Numbered from the stretch's first letter, positions 25,740 through 34,711 are shown. The stretch is DNA of 36,726 nt from Lactobacillaceae bacterium UBA5807 (GCA_002418005.1 DIDF01000085.1:1-36726), one strand, 5' to 3'. Notes: a model not told the origin generated them from the sequence alone. Numbers and translations: made by a program.

Positions 25740-27473
25740 TTATTTTTGATTTTCTTGAACTTTAGTGTCTTTTTTGCTTTTCTTTTTTGCTGAACGCTTA
25801 TGATGCTGATTAACTTCCATAATCACCGGTAGGATAACTGGTCTTCTCTTGGTTTGTTTATAAAGATAGTCGCTTAGACTATCTCTGACATCTTGTTTTA
25901 AACCGCTCCAATCAAATTCCTTATTCTCTAAATTGTTGATAACAGCTTTTTCAATTATTCCAGAAGCTTCCTGCATCAAATCCTTGTTAGCTTTAACGTA
26001 AACAAAACCTCGTGAGGTAAGTTTGGGAGCAGCAACAATCTTTTTCTTTTTTCGATCAATGGTGACAACAGCAACAAAAATTCCGTCCTCGGAAAGAACT
26101 TTACGATCTCGTAAAACAATATTGCCAATATCGCCGATTCCAATTCCATCAATCATAGTGTCAGCAATATCCAAACTGCCACTGACCCACATTTCTTCCT
26201 TATTAATAGAAATAATATCGCCCTTGTTAGGAATAAAAATGTGTTTGTCATCATAGCCAATTTGTTTTGCCAACTGTCTATGAGCTTCAAGCAGACGATA
26301 TTCGCCCTGAACAGGAATAAAGAACTCAGGATGAAGAATATTTAACATAAGCTGGAGTCCAGTTTGGCCAGCATCTCCAGAAGAATTCATTTCATCTGAA
26401 ATCATTTTAGCTTCACCATCAGCTCGGTAAACCATATCACGAGTTTTGGCAACAGTAGTTTCCATTGCGGTCGATGGGGTAGTAGTGATGAAAACCAAAT
26501 CCTTTGGTTCAATATTAATATCACTTTGTTCCTTATTAGCCATTCTTTGGATAGCCTTAATTGGTTCGCCCATTCTCCCAGTCACAATTACAACGACTTT
26601 TTCGGGAGCCATTTTTTTAAACTCATCTAGTGAGTTAATCAACAGATTTTCATCTGGGAGAGTTAAATTACCCAGACGAAGAGCTGTTTTTACAATTTTT
26701 TCCAAATCATGGCCTGTCAAAAAGACTCTTCTGCCACAACGTGAAGCGGCATCAAAAACCTGCTGCATCCTTAAAATATTGGATGCGACCGTCGCAACAA
26801 TTATTCTGCTATTTTGGTATTTAAAAGTATCATAAATATATTCACTTATTTTTCTTTCAGAAACTGTAGGTAGTGGATTTTCAGCATTTCCTGAGTCACT
26901 TAAAAGCGCCAAAACTCCCTCGTCGCCCATCTGGGTTAGAGCAGAATAATTAGTTTGATAAGTTTTGGAAACCGTCTGATCAAATTTAAAATCACCAGTA
27001 TAAGCTACAATACCGTCAGAGGTGTGCAATGCGATTCCCAAAGACCCCGGAATAGAATGTGTAGTCTTAAAGAAAGTAATCTTTACGTCATCAAAATCTA
27101 TTTCACTATTTTCACTGACAACATGAAAGTCGTCAAAATCATCAATCTCTTCAGAATCAGCAACATCAATTTTGGCTAACTCAACGGTCATTTCCGAACC
27201 AAATACCGGGACATCAAACTCACTAAGAAAGTATGGTAAAGCTCCAATTGCATCAGCGTGCCCATGAGTTAAAAACACCCCAACAATTTTATCCTTGTTT
27301 TCTTCTAGATAACTAAAATCCGGAATAACAACATCAATACCTAAAAGTTCATTTTCCGGATATCTTAATCCACAATCTAAAATATAAATAGAATCATTAA
27401 TTTCAACTGCATACATATTCTTCCCATTTTCACGTACTCCACCTAATGGGATTAATTTTACTGTGCTTTTCAT
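25740..27473 (-). CDS. rnjB: Ribonuclease J2-like protein
   Basis: A 577-residue metallo-beta-lactamase/beta-CASP protein of the RNase J family, acting in mRNA decay and rRNA maturation. The first metal motif reads HGHADA (70-75), where the active J1 form is HGHEDH; so the last histidine is Ala75. Other ligands remain: H139 (TTHSIPG) and D161 (YTGDF). The beta-CASP insertion and C-terminal domain are full length. The degenerate motif points to the J2 paralogue, which works in complex with J1. Its start has GAGGTG upstream. The J1 partner is not in this window. Confidence 0.9.
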   Translation of the reverse strand: MKSTVKLIPLGGVRENGKNMYAVEINDSIYILDCGLRYPENELLGIDVVIPDFSYLEENKDKIVGVFLTHGHADAIGALPYFLSEFDVPVFGSEMTVELAKIDVADSEEIDDFDDFHVVSENSEIDFDDVKITFFKTTHSIPGSLGIALHTSDGIVAYTGDFKFDQTVSKTYQTNYSALTQMGDEGVLALLSDSGNAENPLPTVSERKISEYIYDTFKYQNSRIIVATVASNILRMQQVFDAASRCGRRVFLTGHDLEKIVKTALRLGNLTLPDENLLINSLDEFKKMAPEKVVVIVTGRMGEPIKAIQRMANKEQSDINIEPKDLVFITTTPSTAMETTVAKTRDMVYRADGEAKMISDEMNSSGDAGQTGLQLMLNILHPEFFIPVQGEYRLLEAHRQLAKQIGYDDKHIFIPNKGDIISINKEEMWVSGSLDIADTMIDGIGIGDIGNIVLRDRKVLSEDGIFVAVVTIDRKKKKIVAAPKLTSRGFVYVKANKDLMQEASGIIEKAVINNLENKEFDWSGLKQDVRDSLSDYLYKQTKRRPVILPVIMEVNQHHKRSAKKKSKKDTKVQENQK

Positions 27474-27586
27474 AATTCACCTCAAAAACTAAATTTATCT
27501 TTTTTTCCGTTCGTAATTAGCTTCCTTTAGTTTACCATACTTTACAAAAAGAAAAAATTTGTTCATTTCCAAATTCTTGGGATAAT

Positions 27587-27621
27587 AAAAAAGGCTAAAA
27601 CACGTTAAGTGTTCTAGCCTC
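27587..27621 (-). terminator. Terminator of rpsO
   Basis: On the minus strand GGCTAGAACAC pairs with GTGTTTTAGCC (one G-U) around TTAAC, followed by TTTTTTATT. Confidence 0.9.
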
Positions 27622-27628
27622 AAAAGTA

Positions 27629-27898
27629 TTAACGACGAAGACCTAATGATTGAATTAAAGTTCTGTATCTGTCCAAGTCAGTTTTTCTGAGATAAGCTAA
27701 CAAGTTACGACGATGGCCAATTTTCTTCATTAATCCACGTTGTGAATGATAATCTTTTCTATGAGTCTTCATATGTTGGTTGATATTGTTAATATCTGCA
27801 GTTAAAACAGCAATTTGAACTTCAGCAGATCCAGTATCACCATCTTTACGAGCATACTGCTTAATGATTTCGTTTTTCTTTGTTTGTGTTAATGCCAT
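27629..27898 (-). CDS. rpsO: 30S ribosomal protein S15
   Basis: An 89-residue primary 16S rRNA-binding protein that nucleates the central domain of the 30S subunit. The family blocks GDTGSAEVQIA, HRKDYHSQRGLM and GHRRNLLAYL are intact. AAAAGGTGG precedes the ATG. The gene is transcribed alone, from a strong promoter and through a structured leader, and has a strong terminator. It is divergent from rpsT. Confidence 0.98.
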   Translation of the reverse strand: MALTQTKKNEIIKQYARKDGDTGSAEVQIAVLTADINNINQHMKTHRKDYHSQRGLMKKIGHRRNLLAYLRKTDLDRYRTLIQSLGLRR

Positions 27899-27986
27899 AA
27901 TTAATAACCACCTTTTTTTAAAATTACCCTCTAGCTGAGTGAGCGGCAGTGGTTAACCAACAAACTAAGCCAAGGGACACAACACA
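27899..27986 (-). promoter_or_regulatory. Structured rpsO leader, possible S15 autoregulatory element
   Basis: The untranslated leader is about 88 bases. CCCT-TGGCT (minus, 27976-27968) can pair with AGCTA-G-AGGG (27936-27927), closing a domain that holds a palindrome TGGTTAACCA (27959-27950) and ends about 25 bases before the start codon. S15 represses its own mRNA in several bacteria through structurally different leaders. That this one is such an element is inferred from the pairing and position. Confidence 0.45.
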
Positions 27987-27992
27987 AAAATT

Positions 27993-28021
27993 AGTATAAC
28001 TGAATTACCCTTATAATACAA
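27993..28021 (-). promoter_or_regulatory. Promoter of rpsO
   Basis: On the minus strand TTGTAT (28021-28016) and TATACT (27998-27993) are separated by 17 bases. Confidence 0.7.
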
Positions 28022-28062
28022 TAGAATATCTCAGACTTTTTATAATCTTTTGCTAGAGCTTC

Positions 28063-28091
28063 TTGCATTGAGGTCATGATTTTTGTATAAT
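28063..28091 (+). promoter_or_regulatory. Promoter of rpsT
   Basis: TTGCAT (28063-28068) and TATAAT (28086-28091) are 17 bases apart. Confidence 0.8.
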
Positions 28092-28138
28092 GGTGCTTGT
28101 TGAAATTTATTTATTTTGCCATATCGGAGGTGAACCAA

Positions 28139-28396
28139 ATGCCAGTTATTAAATCCGCAATTGAAAGAGTTAAGACTAATCGCAAGGCTGAAGCACGTAA
28201 TGCTGCTCAGTTAAGTAAATACCGAACTGCTGTTAAGAAGTTTGAAAAAGCAAATCTTGACGGTTCAAAGGATGCAAAAGATTTATACATCCAAGCTATC
28301 AGTGCAATTGATCATGCTAAATCAAAGGGATTAATCAAAGCTAACAAAGCTGCTCGTGACAAATCACGTTTGACTTTAAAATTAGCTAACAAATAG
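28139..28396 (+). CDS. rpsT: 30S ribosomal protein S20
   Basis: An 85-residue basic all-helical protein that binds 16S rRNA early in 30S assembly. Family features: MPVIKSAIERVKTN at the start, RNAAQLSKYRTAVKKF, and the C-terminal GLIKANKAARDKSRL. I start it at 28139, 7 bases after CGGAGG; a longer upstream frame from 28097 has no ribosome site and lies in the leader. It is the only plus-strand ribosomal gene in the window. It sits opposite holA, as in many Bacillota. Confidence 0.97.
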   Translation: MPVIKSAIERVKTNRKAEARNAAQLSKYRTAVKKFEKANLDGSKDAKDLYIQAISAIDHAKSKGLIKANKAARDKSRLTLKLANK

Positions 28397-28406
28397 CTTT
28401 AGCATC

Positions 28407-28431
28407 GTTGTTAGTTAACTCTAACAACTTT
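28407..28431 (+). terminator. Hairpin after rpsT
   Basis: GTTGTTAG (28407-28414) pairs with CTAACAAC (28421-28428), followed by only a short TTT. It is probably a weak first terminator or a 3'-end stabilising stem ahead of the strong one at 28465. Confidence 0.5.
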
Positions 28432-28464
28432 ACATAAAAAATCATTTTCTAAATCTATGATTAT

Positions 28465-28512
28465 AAAAATATCGCCAATCAAAATTCTAATTTGATTGGC
28501 GATATTTTTTTT
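28465..28512. terminator. Bidirectional terminator between rpsT and holA
   Basis: A perfect 19-base stem (28465-28483 with 28491-28509, core ATCGCCAATCAAA) has a 7-base loop and A and T runs on both sides. It ends rpsT and the com-holA transcript. Confidence 0.92.
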
Positions 28513-28542
28513 AAAATCATTTCTATATGGAGTTAAAAAGTC

Positions 28543-29577
28543 CTAATTATTAACTGGTTGAAACCTAGCAAATTTAAGGACAAAAACTTCAAATAATAAC
28601 TCAGGATCCCGATTAGTGGACTTTAAATCCCGTTCAATTTCAACAAGTCCCAAAAAGGCTCGTTTTAGTTCTTCATAATTAAATCTATTTACTGACTGAA
28701 GAGCCATTTTGACTCGATAAGGATGAACCTTTAAAGCTGAGGACAAATCACCTTGACTGTAACCGTGTCTATTCAAAATCTTCACCTGAAGCAATAATCT
28801 AAACTGTTGAACTAAAACCGCATTTATTCGCAGCGGCTCTTCATTATCCATAATTAGTTGGTGATAAATTTCCATTGCTTTACGGGTATTTTTTGCCAGA
28901 ACTTGGTTAACTAAATCAAAAACGTTCTGTTCCATCGACCTGCTTACTAACCCAGAAACAGCAGTCAAAGAAATTTTTTTTGACGTATTACTGTAAATCA
29001 TTAGCTTAGGTAGTTCGTTCATCATGGTGGTTAAGTCGCCCGCGGTAAGCTGAATTAAGCGATCTAATGCGTCCTCATCGATAGAAAATCCCTTAGATTT
29101 CAAGGTGCTTTGAACAGTACTTCTAATTGTCGCCTCAGAGATTCGACCAATTTCTACCACAGAGGCTACCTTTTTTAGTGCCTTAGTAACCTTTTTCCGG
29201 GAATCCAGTTTTTCATAAGGAGCAAAAATAACGAGGATAGTTGATTTTTCTGGATGATTTAAATAGTTCAAAAAGTCATCTAAGTTATGCTCAATTTTAC
29301 TTTTGGATTTAATACCAGTTAAAAAGTATGGATTGTTAATGATTACTAATCTTTGATCACCAAAAAAAGGTAACGAAATGGCGTCTTCTACTGCAGAAGA
29401 AATCGGAGTATCTTCCATATCGTAAATTCCAATGTTCATGGAACGTTGATCTTCTGGAATAATATTTACAAAGGCCCTTTTGATTTGGTCGGCCAAATAA
29501 TTTTGATTTCCTAAAATTAAATAAACTGGTTTTGTTTTTCCGCTTTGAATTTCGTTTAAAACTTTTTTAAAATCCAT
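28543..29577 (-). CDS. holA: DNA polymerase III subunit delta
   Basis: The clamp-loader delta subunit that opens the beta sliding clamp. The 344-residue protein shows the HolA pattern: N-terminal AAA-like domain (KPVYLILGNQNYLADQIKRAF), the segment SLPFFGDQRLVIINNPYFL that carries the clamp-contact region, domain II and the helical collar domain (NAVLVQQFRLLLQVKIL). It begins 9 bases after the comEC stop codon and is therefore in the comEA-comEB-comEC operon. This arrangement is frequent in Lactobacillaceae. As an essential gene it needs this transcript even if comEC is inactive. Confidence 0.96.
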   Translation of the reverse strand: MDFKKVLNEIQSGKTKPVYLILGNQNYLADQIKRAFVNIIPEDQRSMNIGIYDMEDTPISSAVEDAISLPFFGDQRLVIINNPYFLTGIKSKSKIEHNLDDFLNYLNHPEKSTILVIFAPYEKLDSRKKVTKALKKVASVVEIGRISEATIRSTVQSTLKSKGFSIDEDALDRLIQLTAGDLTTMMNELPKLMIYSNTSKKISLTAVSGLVSRSMEQNVFDLVNQVLAKNTRKAMEIYHQLIMDNEEPLRINAVLVQQFRLLLQVKILNRHGYSQGDLSSALKVHPYRVKMALQSVNRFNYEELKRAFLGLVEIERDLKSTNRDPELLFEVFVLKFARFQPVNN

Positions 29578-29586
29578 TTATTCGAC

Positions 29587-31815
29587 CTAATCTTTCTCTT
29601 GAAGTTTCCAAGCAAAGTTTCCATTTTGATTATTTCGATAATCATATTTAACCATTCCCAAAGTCTGCGTATTAAAAACCTTAACTTGATTTCCCCTAAA
29701 TGTTTTTAGCGTTTCCTCGTTTGGATGATGATAACGATTATTACGACCCGCTGAAATCCATGCCATTTTGGGATCAATTTCTTTTATGAAAGTTGGATCA
29801 GATGCGGTTTTACTACCATGATGCCCAGCCTTTAATAAATCAACCTTTAAACTCCGATATTTATCTAAAACAGATAATTCACCGTTTCGATCCAAATCCC
29901 CTGTAAAAAGCCAGCGAATCCCGCCTTATTTAGTATACAACACCATTGAATCTTTATTTTCACCTTTTCCGGAAACAAAAGGATGCAAAATTTGTAAAGG
30001 CAACCCATTTACTTGAGTATTGTCAGTTACAGGAATCAATTGCGTCTGTTGCCCCCTATTTTCAACTTTCTTCATAAAACTGGAATTAAACTGCATTCCT
30101 TCAGGGAAAATAACTTTTTTCACATTTAATTCTTTAAGAAAAGCCGGAATATCACCACAATGATCAGCGTCTTGATGGGAAACACAAAGGTAATCTATTT
30201 TGGAAATTCCAATACTTTTAAGATAATTTATCGATGTCCTAACGGAAAAATACTTTGGCTGTCTTTTAACCCATTTTTGGCCAAATGCTAAATGGCCACC
30301 CGTATCAATTATGGTTACTTTACGATTAAAAGGTTCTCGTAAAAGAAAGCTGTCACCCTGACCGATATCAAACATTGTTACCTCTCCATGAGCTGGAAAA
30401 TGAATAACCAAGAATGTTCCAAAGAAAACGCTCATCCAAATCAAACTGATTTTAAAGTTTCCAACTGGCTTGGACTTTTTTTCAATCATAACAAAAATTG
30501 ACAAGCAAATTAAAATTGTGACAATCCAAATATTGGGCCGTCCGAAGGTTATCATCCCCGGAAGATTTCCCAACCAGTTTAATAAATTATTAAAATAAGT
30601 TAATCCTAATTCCACCATTGGTAAAAAAATTCTAAACAAGGAGCTATCAATAAGTCCGACAATAATTATCGGAAATATTACAGCAGGAAAAATTGGCAGA
30701 AAAATAATATTAATCAGTAAACTCAGTGGATGCCATTCAAAAACATGATAAATCAAAAACGGGATCGTAAAAATATTTAATAGCAATGTTTGCCGCCAAT
30801 ATGAATAATTGCGACATAAAATCAACCCAAGTGCCAACCCATAGCTTAATTGCACTCCCAGCATAAACAAAGCTTCTGGGTACAAAAATAGATTGGCAAT
30901 TAAAACCGCACTCCAAATATCTATCCCAGACAAACTCAGTTGGTATTCTTTAGAAATTAAACCAATGGCACCACTAATCATTGACCTAAACAAAGAGATT
31001 GCTCCACCGGAAAAAATATAGTAACAGCCTAGCAAATGAAGTTTAAGCCAAAGTTTCAACTTAGAAGGCAAACCTAATATTGAAAATATCTTTTCAATCA
31101 GCCCTAAAAAATACACGACGTGCATGCCCGAAATACTGAAAACATGAAGTAAGCCTAAATCAGTAACCCCAGTCATTGCAGTATAGAAATCATTTTCTCG
31201 AACCCCACTTACCAAACTCTCCGCATATAACCGAAAAAGTTTAGGCAATGTAGCACAATGTTGATTAAATCTACTTCGAATTTGGTGAACAAATCCATTT
31301 ATCGACAAGTCTTTCTGTCTTTTTATTGCTAAAATCTCTTTGACTTTATACTGTCGGACGATCTTTTGATGATGGTAAAATTTTTTCGCATCAAACTGAT
31401 TAAAATTTGTCGTAGAATTAATTTGACTATATTCTCCAGAAAATTTAAACAAGAGTGGCTGAGTGCTTTTTTGAACAAATCTCAGTTCTTCAACAGAATT
31501 AAAATATCCGTAATAAACCGATCTTTGAGACTCGTGATTATTTTTTGAGACGAAATTAAATTGATCTCCATCAATCTTAATCTCATCAGGATAAACTAAG
31601 ACAATGTCTTTTTGATCACCAATATGCCTTGCTTGGTTTGCCAACCTGGCGTTATTCACTAAACAAACAGCGCTAAAAATCAAGGCAATTAAAACCGTAC
31701 AGACCATAACTCGTAAGTTCTTCAAAAAAACCAAGCGGACAAAAATCAGTGCAATTAAAACTATTCCCAACATGTGGTCACCAAAGAAAAAAATGCTAAC
31801 AAACAGTGAGGCCAA
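29587..31815 (-). pseudogene. comEC: ComEC DNA uptake channel, interrupted by an in-frame stop
   Basis: ComEC moves single-stranded DNA across the membrane during transformation. The N-terminal part (629 codons) has the competence domain with many membrane helices (SGMHVVYFLGL) and the start of the metallo-hydrolase domain (HQDADH at 547-552). A TAA at 29926-29928 then stops translation after VLYTK. The same frame continues without any shift: GGIRWLFTGDLDRNGE, then GHHGSKTAS, to a TAG at 29587. The total of about 742 codons is normal for ComEC. The stop is a single substitution, possibly from TTA or TAT. No ATG, GTG or ribosome site supports the start (first TTG at 31815). It is likely nonfunctional, or the stop is a sequencing error. 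Confidence 0.85.
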
Positions 31816-31844
31816 TGCTGGGAAGATAAGAATATTTTTTATAA

Positions 31845-32321
31845 TTATTTTGTTAAATAGGAATCAAATGGGATACGATCAATGTCGTCTTTTGACAAAT
31901 CAATTTGTTTTAATGCAATATGCTTTAGTTTGATTAACTTCTGAGCATATGGATCATTATGATAATTACGCAAATAATTTATCTTTTTAATTCCCGCTTG
32001 TAAAAGCATCTTTGTGCATTGAAGACAAGGAAAATCTGTTACATATATTTCAGCTCCATCAGTTGATTCACCAAACTTTGCACATTGTAAGACAGCATTC
32101 ATTTCTGCATGAATCGTCCTTAGGCAATGCCCATCAACTAAATAACAGCCAACATCAAGACAATGGTCATCGCCTGCAACCGACCCATTATAACCACCAG
32201 CAATAATTCGGTTATCTCGGACAATGACAGCGCCTACTGACAACCTTTTACAAGTACTTCTTGAGGAAAGAAGTACAGCCTGAATCATAAAATACTGATC
32301 CCATTTTATTCGATCATCCAT
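31845..32321 (-). CDS. comEB: ComE operon protein 2, dCMP deaminase family
   Basis: A 158-residue zinc-dependent cytidine/deoxycytidylate deaminase that converts dCMP to dUMP. The zinc motifs are HAE (71-73) and PCLQC (98-102), with C99 and C102 as ligands and E73 as the catalytic acid. Further cysteines and a histidine at 53-66 (DDHCLDVGCYLVDGHC) match the second zinc site of dCMP deaminases. It is not required for transformation in Bacillus (family knowledge). It lies between comEA and comEC in the same direction. Confidence 0.95.
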   Translation of the reverse strand: MDDRIKWDQYFMIQAVLLSSRSTCKRLSVGAVIVRDNRIIAGGYNGSVAGDDHCLDVGCYLVDGHCLRTIHAEMNAVLQCAKFGESTDGAEIYVTDFPCLQCTKMLLQAGIKKINYLRNYHNDPYAQKLIKLKHIALKQIDLSKDDIDRIPFDSYLTK

Positions 32322-32369
32322 AATTTCACCTTCAATGAAATTAATGATATCCCATTTATCAAATTTGAG

Positions 32370-33104
32370 CTACACACAAATTGAAGATTTTAAATTTGCA
32401 AAAGTTTTATCGCCAAAACCCGGAACGTTTTTTAGTTCTTCAATGCTTTTAAACTTGCCATGGGACTGGCGGTAAGAAATGATTTGAGCGGCTTTCTTTT
32501 CCCCAATTCCTGATAACTGCTGAAGTTGGTTTTTATCAGCACTGTTTAAATTTATTCCTTGTTTGCTAGAATTATTGGCATTGCCTGACTGCTCCTGTGA
32601 ACTTGCATCAGAATGACTTTGATTACTGCCTGATTGTTGAGGAACTGAACCAATTATTTTGCTTTTGATTTCCCCGCGCAAAGGAACATAAAGAACCTGT
32701 TGATCAGAAAGTTTTGCGGCTAAGTCAACGTGCTTTTTGTCCGCAGAATTGGTAAATCCACCAGCTAAGTCAACAGCATCACAAACCCTCATATTAGATG
32801 TCACCTGATAAACGCCAGGGTTTTTAACCGCCCCTTTGACGTCAACAAAGATCTGCTGATCTGTCCCATTGGTATTTTGAGTTGAAGAATTATTTGATCC
32901 ACTTCCCGAAGATGCTAGACTAGTTGTTTCAGAAGTTTTGCCTTGAAGAGTTGACCCTTGATGAAAATCATCTTGATTTGAAACAGTTTTTTTCTGGCCA
33001 AATACCAAACTTGCAGAAATCAAAAGAAGTAAAACTATGGCAACTGCCAACCCAATTAAGACTTTAAAAACATTATCTTCAATAAATTCCTGAATCCTAT
33101 TCAC
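32370..33104 (-). CDS. comEA: ComEA DNA-binding competence protein
   Basis: A membrane-anchored receptor for incoming double-stranded DNA. A transmembrane helix (about 13-35) is followed by a Ser/Gly/Asn-rich linker, an SLBB domain (about 84-150, VDVKGAVKNPGVYQV), a second Ser/Gln/Asn linker and a C-terminal double helix-hairpin-helix (about 183-244, INLNSADKNQLQQLSGIGEK) that binds DNA. The start is GTG at 33104, 6 bases after AAAGGAGG. It is the first gene of comEA-comEB-comEC-holA. A terminator for the upstream gene ends only about 30 bases before the start. Confidence 0.95.
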   Translation of the reverse strand: MNRIQEFIEDNVFKVLIGLAVAIVLLLLISASLVFGQKKTVSNQDDFHQGSTLQGKTSETTSLASSGSGSNNSSTQNTNGTDQQIFVDVKGAVKNPGVYQVTSNMRVCDAVDLAGGFTNSADKKHVDLAAKLSDQQVLYVPLRGEIKSKIIGSVPQQSGSNQSHSDASSQEQSGNANNSSKQGINLNSADKNQLQQLSGIGEKKAAQIISYRQSHGKFKSIEELKNVPGFGDKTFANLKSSICV

Positions 33105-33134
33105 ATCGCACCTCCTTTCATACTTTTAAGTACG

Positions 33135-33160
33135 AAAAAAGAAGCCGCAACCTTGGCTTC
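33135..33160 (-). terminator. Terminator of the ftsW-sepM operon
   Basis: On the minus strand GAAGCC pairs with GGCTTC around 8 bases, followed by TTTTTT. It lies just before comEA, so it also sets the upstream limit of the com operon. Confidence 0.8.
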
Positions 33161-33167
33161 TTAAGTT

Positions 33168-34211
33168 TTAATCATTTAGTTTTTGTAATTTTGAAATTGC
33201 CTGTGAAAAACTAGTAACTGGAATCACTTTCATATTGGGAGCATATTTTTTAGCAGTCTTTTTAGCTAATTCATAATTGGTTTCATGATCTTCTTCGTAC
33301 TTCAAAATCAGTTTTGTGGGTTTAATGTAAGGAGCTAAGAATACTGTGGCTCCCTTTCTTTTGGCAGCAATTACCTTTTTATCAATTCCACCAATTTCAC
33401 CAACATCCCCTTGAGAATCAATCATTCCCGTGCCAGCAACCTTTTTGCCATGGCGTAAATTTTGATTAATTAATTGGCTGTAAATTTGAAGTGAAAACAT
33501 TAATCCTCCTGAAGGTCCACCAACATCTCCAGGATTTACATTAATTGGAATTTCTGGTTTTACCTGCATATCATCTGCCAAAGTAATCCCAATTCCAGCC
33601 CGATTATTTGCTATTTTAACTAATGGAGCAGAAACGGTATGTAAATGACCATTTCGTTTAAATTCGACACTTAAGGTTTGCCCCAGCTTTTTACCTTTTA
33701 CATAATTAACAAACCCATTAGCATTGGAAAAATGATGACCATCAATTTTAACGACAACATCGCCAACTTTCAACTTTCCACGAAACTTAGAGTTATTGGT
33801 TATTGCCAGAACATATATGCCGTTATAAGTTCGTTTAACTTGCTTGCCAGCCTTTTTATAAGCAGCATAAATTGCTTCGTTAATTGAACTTTCCATGTAA
33901 AAATTTTGGACTTTGTCGTACTCACTGACGTTTTGGCCCCCAGTAACAGAATCCGCGGAGACAATTGAATAATAGGGATTAACTTTAGCCCATGCATAAG
34001 TGAATGGATGAGCTTGAGCTATTCCAACTGAAGTGAGCATAAACTGCCCTTTTTGTCGGTCAGGATGGTTCTTAATGTTAACAATTTGGCTTAAATCAGC
34101 AGCGTCCCCTGGCCCTTCTATGTAATTAGACATTGGCCAAAAGAAGCCCCAAACTAAAAATAAGAAAACAATTATTGGGACTAAATATTTGCGAACTTTA
34201 TTTTTTTTCAT
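33168..34211 (-). CDS. SepM/YlbL family PDZ and Lon-type protease
   Basis: A 347-residue membrane-anchored serine protease. An N-terminal transmembrane helix (about 9-27) is followed by a PDZ domain (about 130-205, LKVGDVVVKIDG) and a Lon-like proteolytic domain with the Ser-Lys dyad: S234 in GGPSGG and K279 in GGIDKKVIAA. The active site faces outside the cell. In Streptococcus the SepM orthologue trims a competence-stimulating peptide; in Bacillus YlbL acts in DNA-damage checkpoint recovery. Which role applies here is unknown. It starts 13 bases after coaD and ends the operon. Confidence 0.9.
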   Translation of the reverse strand: MKKNKVRKYLVPIIVFLFLVWGFFWPMSNYIEGPGDAADLSQIVNIKNHPDRQKGQFMLTSVGIAQAHPFTYAWAKVNPYYSIVSADSVTGGQNVSEYDKVQNFYMESSINEAIYAAYKKAGKQVKRTYNGIYVLAITNNSKFRGKLKVGDVVVKIDGHHFSNANGFVNYVKGKKLGQTLSVEFKRNGHLHTVSAPLVKIANNRAGIGITLADDMQVKPEIPINVNPGDVGGPSGGLMFSLQIYSQLINQNLRHGKKVAGTGMIDSQGDVGEIGGIDKKVIAAKRKGATVFLAPYIKPTKLILKYEEDHETNYELAKKTAKKYAPNMKVIPVTSFSQAISKLQKLND

Positions 34212-34224
34212 TTTGTATCACACT

Positions 34225-34701
34225 TTAAGAAAATTTTGTTTCCAAAGCTTCAGCAGCTTTTTTTGGCACAAACTTAGAGATATCGCCACCAAAACGAGCA
34301 ATTTCTTTAATCATACTAGAAGATAGACTATGAAATTCAGGCGAAGTAGGGATAAATATTGTCTGGATTGTTGAGTCTAAACTCTGATTTAAATCAGCGA
34401 TAGATATTTCTGAATCGATATCAGAACTACCTCGAACTCCTCTAATCAAGATTTTTATTCCAAGATTTTTAGCCAAATCGACGGTTAACTCCTTAGAAAC
34501 CACAACTTCAACGTTATTCAAGTCCTCCAAAGCACTTTTGGCAAACACAAGTCTTTGCTCGGAAGAAAAAGTTGGTTGCTTGGAGGTGTTTTGACTAATT
34601 GCTACGTAAACTTTGTCAAACATTCGACTTGCTTTTTTTATTATATCAACATGTCCAAACGTGATCGGATCAAAACTTCCTGCATACAGACCTTTTTCCA
34701 T
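34225..34701 (-). CDS. coaD: Phosphopantetheine adenylyltransferase
   Basis: The penultimate step of coenzyme A synthesis: 4'-phosphopantetheine plus ATP to dephospho-CoA. Nucleotidyltransferase motifs: GSFDPITFGH (with the T/HxGH signature), LIRGVRGSSD and the nucleotide-binding SSSMIKE. The length of 158 residues is normal. Its start lies 10 bases after the rsmD stop codon, and its ribosome site is in the rsmD end. The rsmD-coaD pairing is common across bacteria. Confidence 0.97.
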   Translation of the reverse strand: MEKGLYAGSFDPITFGHVDIIKKASRMFDKVYVAISQNTSKQPTFSSEQRLVFAKSALEDLNNVEVVVSKELTVDLAKNLGIKILIRGVRGSSDIDSEISIADLNQSLDSTIQTIFIPTSPEFHSLSSSMIKEIARFGGDISKFVPKKAAEALETKFS

Positions 34702-34711
34702 TGTCCTAACC

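Noticed and set aside
26446..26835. Plus-strand 129-codon open frame
   Set aside because: It is antisense within the RNase J gene and lacks start signals.
29896..29928. Frameshift in comEC
   Set aside because: Both halves are in the same frame; only a TAA separates them, so it is a nonsense change.
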